From contig NZ_CP009285.1 in NCBI RefSeq assembly GCF_000758665.1, positions 7,254,001 through 7,318,000 of the forward strand: a DNA stretch of 64,000 nt, given 5' to 3'. The position numbers were made by a program, and so were the translations under genes. Source of the stretch: Paenibacillus borealis (GTDB lineage Bacteria > Bacillota > Bacilli > Paenibacillales > Paenibacillaceae). Positions 60,694 through 64,000 of the stretch are shown piece by piece (the stretch's first letter is position 1; each line of letters starts with the position of its first letter). The notes below the pieces were generated by a model. It was given only the letters and a program-made list of their open reading frames with translations. It ran no database searches and was not told the DNA's origin.

Positions 60694-63348
60694 ATGGAGT
60701 ATTACCGCCGCAGTGTGACAGACACCCTGGAAGAAGTGCAGAGCTCAGCCAATGGGCTTACATCTGCTGAAGTTGACAACCGGCTCACCAAGGAAGGCTA
60801 CAATGAGTTAAAAGGCAAACAGAAAGACCCGCTCTGGAAGCTGTTTCTGGAGAATTTCAAAGATCCGATGGTCATTGTGCTGCTCATAGCAGCCACTGTT
60901 CAAATTGTGATGGGACATGTGATGGAATCCGTCATCATCTTTGTAGTACTGATTCTCAATGCTGTGATCAGCGTGGTTCAGACCCGTAAGGCCGAGAGCT
61001 CACTTGACGCACTGCGCAAAATGTCCGCGCCTGAAGCCAAGGTCATCCGGGACGGAGCCTTGCTGTCGATTCCGGCGAGGGAACTTGTCCGCGGCGATAT
61101 CGTCTTCCTGGAGGCTGGCGATTACGTACCTGCGGACGGACGGATTATTGATTCCGGGAGCCTGAGAATTGACGAAGGAATGCTGACCGGAGAATCCGAA
61201 GCCGTGGAGAAGCATATTCAGCCAATTGATCATGAGGCTCCGCTAGGAGACCGGCGCAATATGGCTTTCAGCGGCTCGCTCGTTGTCTATGGCCGGGGAA
61301 CGCTGGTCATTACAGGGACTGCACTCGGCACCGAGCTTGGGAAGATTGCCGGTCTGATCGAGAGTGCAGAAGCGAAGCAGACCCCGCTTCAGCGCAAGCT
61401 GGAGAGCTTCGGCAAGAAGCTAGGTCTCGCCGTTCTGGGCTTATCCATCCTCATATTCTCCATCCAGGCTGCACGCGTCTGGCTCTCGAACGATACGGTC
61501 GACACGACCGAAGCGATTCTGAATGCCCTGATGTTCGCCGTGGCTGTAGCCGTCGCCGCAATCCCTGAGGCGTTGTCCTCGATCGTAACCATCGTGCTCT
61601 CCGTAGGTACCAACAAGATGGCCCGGCAGAACGCTATTATCCGCAAGCTGCCCGCTGTTGAAGCTCTGGGATCAACCAGTGTAATCTGTACGGATAAGAC
61701 CGGTACGCTGACACAGAATAAAATGACAGTTGTTGACTACTTCCTGCCGGAAGGATCGCAGGAGCAGTTCAGCCTGCAGGCCGATGAATGGTCGGAAGAA
61801 GCCCGCCGACTGCTGCATATCGCCGTACTCTGCAACGATTCCAACATCAACGAGGAAGGTAAAGAGCTGGGTGACCCTACAGAGGTTGCGCTGATTGCTT
61901 TCAGTAACAGCAAGAATAGGGATTACCGCGAGATCCGCGATAACTTCCCGCGCGAAGCCGAGCTGCCGTTTGACTCAGAACGCAAGCTGATGACGACGCT
62001 CCATACCTTCGACGGCCAGAAAGCCATGCTCACCAAGGGCGGCCCGGATGTCCTGTTCAGCAGATGTACCCACGTGCTGCTGAGCGGCCAGGAGGTCCCG
62101 CTGACACCGGAGGTTCTGGAACGCTTCACCGAAGCTAACGAGCAGTTCTCCAGCAGAGCCTTGCGGGTGCTTGCTTATGCCTATAAGACCGTGCCGAATA
62201 CCGTCACCGAAGTAGGCCTTGAAGATGAACAGAACCTGGTGCTGGTTGGCCTCTCAGCGATGATTGACCCGCCGCGCGAGGCGGTATATGGCTCCATTGC
62301 CGAATCCAACAAAGCGGGTATCCGCACAATTATGATTACCGGGGACCATAAGACCACGGCGCAGGCTATCGGCCGCGATATCGGACTGATGGCTGAGCAT
62401 GAGATCGCAGTCACCGGCCAGGAGCTGGATGCCATGTCCGAGGAGGAGCTGGACAGCAGGCTGGAGCAGATTGGCGTCTATGCCCGAGTCTCTCCGGAGA
62501 ATAAAATCAGAATTGTCCGTGCCTGGCAGCGCAAAGGCAAAATCACCGCCATGACCGGCGATGGCGTCAATGATGCCCCGGCCCTGAAGCAGGCCGATAT
62601 CGGTGTAGCCATGGGCAGCGGAACTGATGTAGCCAAGGATTCCGCAGCCATGATCCTGACCGACGATAACTTCGTATCCATCGTCAATGCAGTCGCTGTC
62701 GGCCGGACGGTGTTCGACAACATCAAGAAAGCCATTGCCTATCTGTTCGCCGGCAATCTTGGGGCAATCATTGCCATCCTGTTCGCACTGATCTTCGACT
62801 GGATCAACCCGTTCACCGCCATCCAGCTGCTGTTCATTAACCTGGCGAACGATTCCCTGCCGGCCATTGCCCTGGGCATGGAGAAAGCCGAGCCGGATGT
62901 GATGAGCCGCAAGCCGCGGGACATTGGCGAAGGCATCTTCGCCGGAGGCATGATGCAGGCTGTCATCACCCGCGGTCTGCTGATCGGGATTGCCGTGATC
63001 GTCTCCCAGTATATCGGGCTGCAGCATTCCGATGAAATGGGCATTGCGATGGCCTTCACAACGCTGATTCTGGCGCGTACCCTCCAGACGTTCGCGGCCC
63101 GTTCCAACAGCCAGACCTCTGTGGAAGCCGGCTTCTTCAGCAACAAATATGTAATCGGAGCCGTCCTGGTCTGCTTTGCCTTCTACGGCATTGCTGTCCT
63201 GCCCGGCGTCAGAGACATTTTCTCCATCCCCGCTTCCTTCGGGATGGACCACTGGCTGACAGCCACAGGCCTTGCCCTTGGCTCGGTCATCGTGATGGAG
63301 CTGGCGAAGCTTGTCCGCCGCGCATTGCCGTCTAGGCAGGCCGCTTAA
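60694..63348 (+). CDS. P-type cation-transporting ATPase (Ca2+ type)
   Basis: 884 residues: N-terminal actuator domain with the TGES loop (LTGESEAV), membrane segment M4 with the Ca-binding PEAL motif (VAAIPEALSSIV), the phosphorylation site in VICTDKTGTLTQNK, nucleotide-binding domain with the KGGPD motif (MLTKGGPDVL), hinge TGDGVNDAPALKQADIGVAM, and a C-terminal group of four to six segments with LLFINLANDSLPAIALGME. This matches SERCA/PMCA-like calcium pumps of Bacillales (YloB kind). The ATG at 60694 has GAGAGGAG upstream; an in-frame ATG 26 codons earlier is less likely. Confidence 0.93.
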   Translation: MEYYRRSVTDTLEEVQSSANGLTSAEVDNRLTKEGYNELKGKQKDPLWKLFLENFKDPMVIVLLIAATVQIVMGHVMESVIIFVVLILNAVISVVQTRKAESSLDALRKMSAPEAKVIRDGALLSIPARELVRGDIVFLEAGDYVPADGRIIDSGSLRIDEGMLTGESEAVEKHIQPIDHEAPLGDRRNMAFSGSLVVYGRGTLVITGTALGTELGKIAGLIESAEAKQTPLQRKLESFGKKLGLAVLGLSILIFSIQAARVWLSNDTVDTTEAILNALMFAVAVAVAAIPEALSSIVTIVLSVGTNKMARQNAIIRKLPAVEALGSTSVICTDKTGTLTQNKMTVVDYFLPEGSQEQFSLQADEWSEEARRLLHIAVLCNDSNINEEGKELGDPTEVALIAFSNSKNRDYREIRDNFPREAELPFDSERKLMTTLHTFDGQKAMLTKGGPDVLFSRCTHVLLSGQEVPLTPEVLERFTEANEQFSSRALRVLAYAYKTVPNTVTEVGLEDEQNLVLVGLSAMIDPPREAVYGSIAESNKAGIRTIMITGDHKTTAQAIGRDIGLMAEHEIAVTGQELDAMSEEELDSRLEQIGVYARVSPENKIRIVRAWQRKGKITAMTGDGVNDAPALKQADIGVAMGSGTDVAKDSAAMILTDDNFVSIVNAVAVGRTVFDNIKKAIAYLFAGNLGAIIAILFALIFDWINPFTAIQLLFINLANDSLPAIALGMEKAEPDVMSRKPRDIGEGIFAGGMMQAVITRGLLIGIAVIVSQYIGLQHSDEMGIAMAFTTLILARTLQTFAARSNSQTSVEAGFFSNKYVIGAVLVCFAFYGIAVLPGVRDIFSIPASFGMDHWLTATGLALGSVIVMELAKLVRRALPSRQAA

Positions 63349-63373
63349 GCTTAGCGGCTCTGGATAATAGCAA

Positions 63374-63412
63374 GAAGCCTGCACGCCCTGTATGGGGTGC
63401 AGGCTTTTTTTA
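63374..63412 (+). terminator. terminator after the P-type ATPase gene
   Basis: AGCCTGCAC-CC pairs with GG-GTGCAGGCT, then TTTTTTT. The minus-strand transporter ends 29 bp away. Confidence 0.9.
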
Positions 63413-63440
63413 TGGATACCGGCATAATGAATGAGACCGA

Positions 63441-64000
63441 TCACTTCTTCAAATGATAAGGCACAGTAGTGACAATAACATCGCTGCGGAACAGTAACCG
63501 GGCACGTATCAGCAGACTCGATTGGTTATGAAGGATGTTATGCCAGCCTTTCTTCGGAATGAACTGCGGAATGATCACCGTTACCCTATGGTTCAACTCT
63601 GCGGCCTTCCAATTGATCGTATCAATGAATTTGGTCAGTGGTTGTACAATACTTCTATACGGAGTATACAAGGTCACTAATCTTATATCCGGCTGCCACT
63701 TTCTCCATTTCTCCTCGAATATGGCTTCCTCTTCTCTTTCGAAAGGTACATACACGGCAATAATCTGCTGCGGATTCAGCGATTTGGCATATTCCAGGGA
63801 GTTCATCACCACATGAGTGATTCCGGCAACCGGCACGATGATAACATTGCCTTCAATCTTAATCGTTTCCTCACAGGTGGTTATCCTGAGCTGGTCAGCG
63901 ACTGCCTCGTAATGCTTATGAATCCGGTGGAACACCAGGAGGAGAATCGGCAGAAATACAAATACAGGCCAGACCTGAGTGAACTTGGTCAAGAAGAACA
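63441..64000 (-). CDS. KimA/YdaO-like K+ uptake permease, C-terminal part (cut by window edge)
   Basis: The last 186 or so residues of an APC-superfamily transporter. The final membrane segment (FFLTKFTQVWPVFVFLPILLLVF) is followed by a cytoplasmic domain with a universal-stress-protein-like pattern (VIIVPVAGITHVVMNSLEYAKSLNPQQIIAVYVPFEREEEAI; VTVIIPQFIPKKGW; LLFRSDVIVTTVPYHLKK). This layout is that of KimA (YdaO), a proton-coupled potassium importer controlled by cyclic-di-AMP. The start is beyond the right edge, so the TTG in frame at 63992 is not a start. Confidence 0.8.
   Translation of the reverse strand, partial: FFLTKFTQVWPVFVFLPILLLVFHRIHKHYEAVADQLRITTCEETIKIEGNVIIVPVAGITHVVMNSLEYAKSLNPQQIIAVYVPFEREEEAIFEEKWRKWQPDIRLVTLYTPYRSIVQPLTKFIDTINWKAAELNHRVTVIIPQFIPKKGWHNILHNQSSLLIRARLLFRSDVIVTTVPYHLKK

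Noticed and set aside
62254-63444. 396-codon minus-strand frame
   Set aside because: Antisense to the P-type ATPase; His/Gly/Asp-rich text from reversed codons.

Overview
The window looks like a chromosomal stretch of a Gram-positive, Paenibacillus-like Bacillales species. Nearly every gene has a strong GGAGG-type ribosome binding site. T-box leaders, lipoprotein solute-binding proteins, YesM/YesN two-component regulation, sugar ABC importers without their own ATPase, and OhrR-, MntR- and CcpA-like sites all point the same way. No rRNA, tRNA, CRISPR array or prophage was seen.

Layout. 1-8.4 kb: a cut-off membrane sensor, a SulP transporter, chorismate mutase/DAHP synthase behind a T-box, a hybrid histidine kinase, a lone receiver, an MpsC-family protein and glutathione peroxidase with an OhrR-like operator. 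8.4-19 kb: a nine-gene minus-strand operon with a SsuABC-type importer, two separate flavoprotein + dicluster ferredoxin pairs and an alpha/beta hydrolase. A luciferase-like monooxygenase is divergent from it. The whole suggests uptake and redox breakdown of an organosulfur compound. 19-25 kb: an Rgg-like regulator with an MFS transporter, then a non-coding zone of 51-bp tandem repeats holding an IS3-family element, then a TIR-like/GAF-like protein with a tiny basic partner (candidate defence or stress effector). 25-35.5 kb: an SH3 amidase, an HD-GYP protein, and a YesMN system divergent from a sugar importer operon. 35.5-42.6 kb: MntH with an MntR-like site, GlnS behind a Gln T-box, a methyltransferase and a bicupin oxalate decarboxylase with an altered lid. 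43-47.4 kb: an arsenic island (arsR-arsB-arsC; marR-arsM-arsN1). 47.4-53 kb: a repetitive YadA-like protein ending in a G2 autoprotease domain, a second luciferase-like enzyme, small hydrolases, an SDR enzyme and a broken GNAT gene. 53-64 kb: an AraC regulator, a second sugar importer, a GNAT enzyme, a DMT exporter, a P-type Ca2+-type ATPase and the end of a KimA-like K+ transporter.

Three families of non-coding repeats stand out: a roughly 180-bp element made of four GTTGTA/TACAAC units (three copies), 51-bp tandem palindromic units (13 + 1 + 3), and a GGACACC element with four units (two copies). In all three the motifs are spaced about 50 bp apart.

The best candidates for undescribed biology are the doubled flavoprotein/ferredoxin operon with a leader terminator, the TIR-GAF pair, and the 50-bp-phased repeat families. 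All functions here are read from sequence features and remembered family traits; no database search was run.
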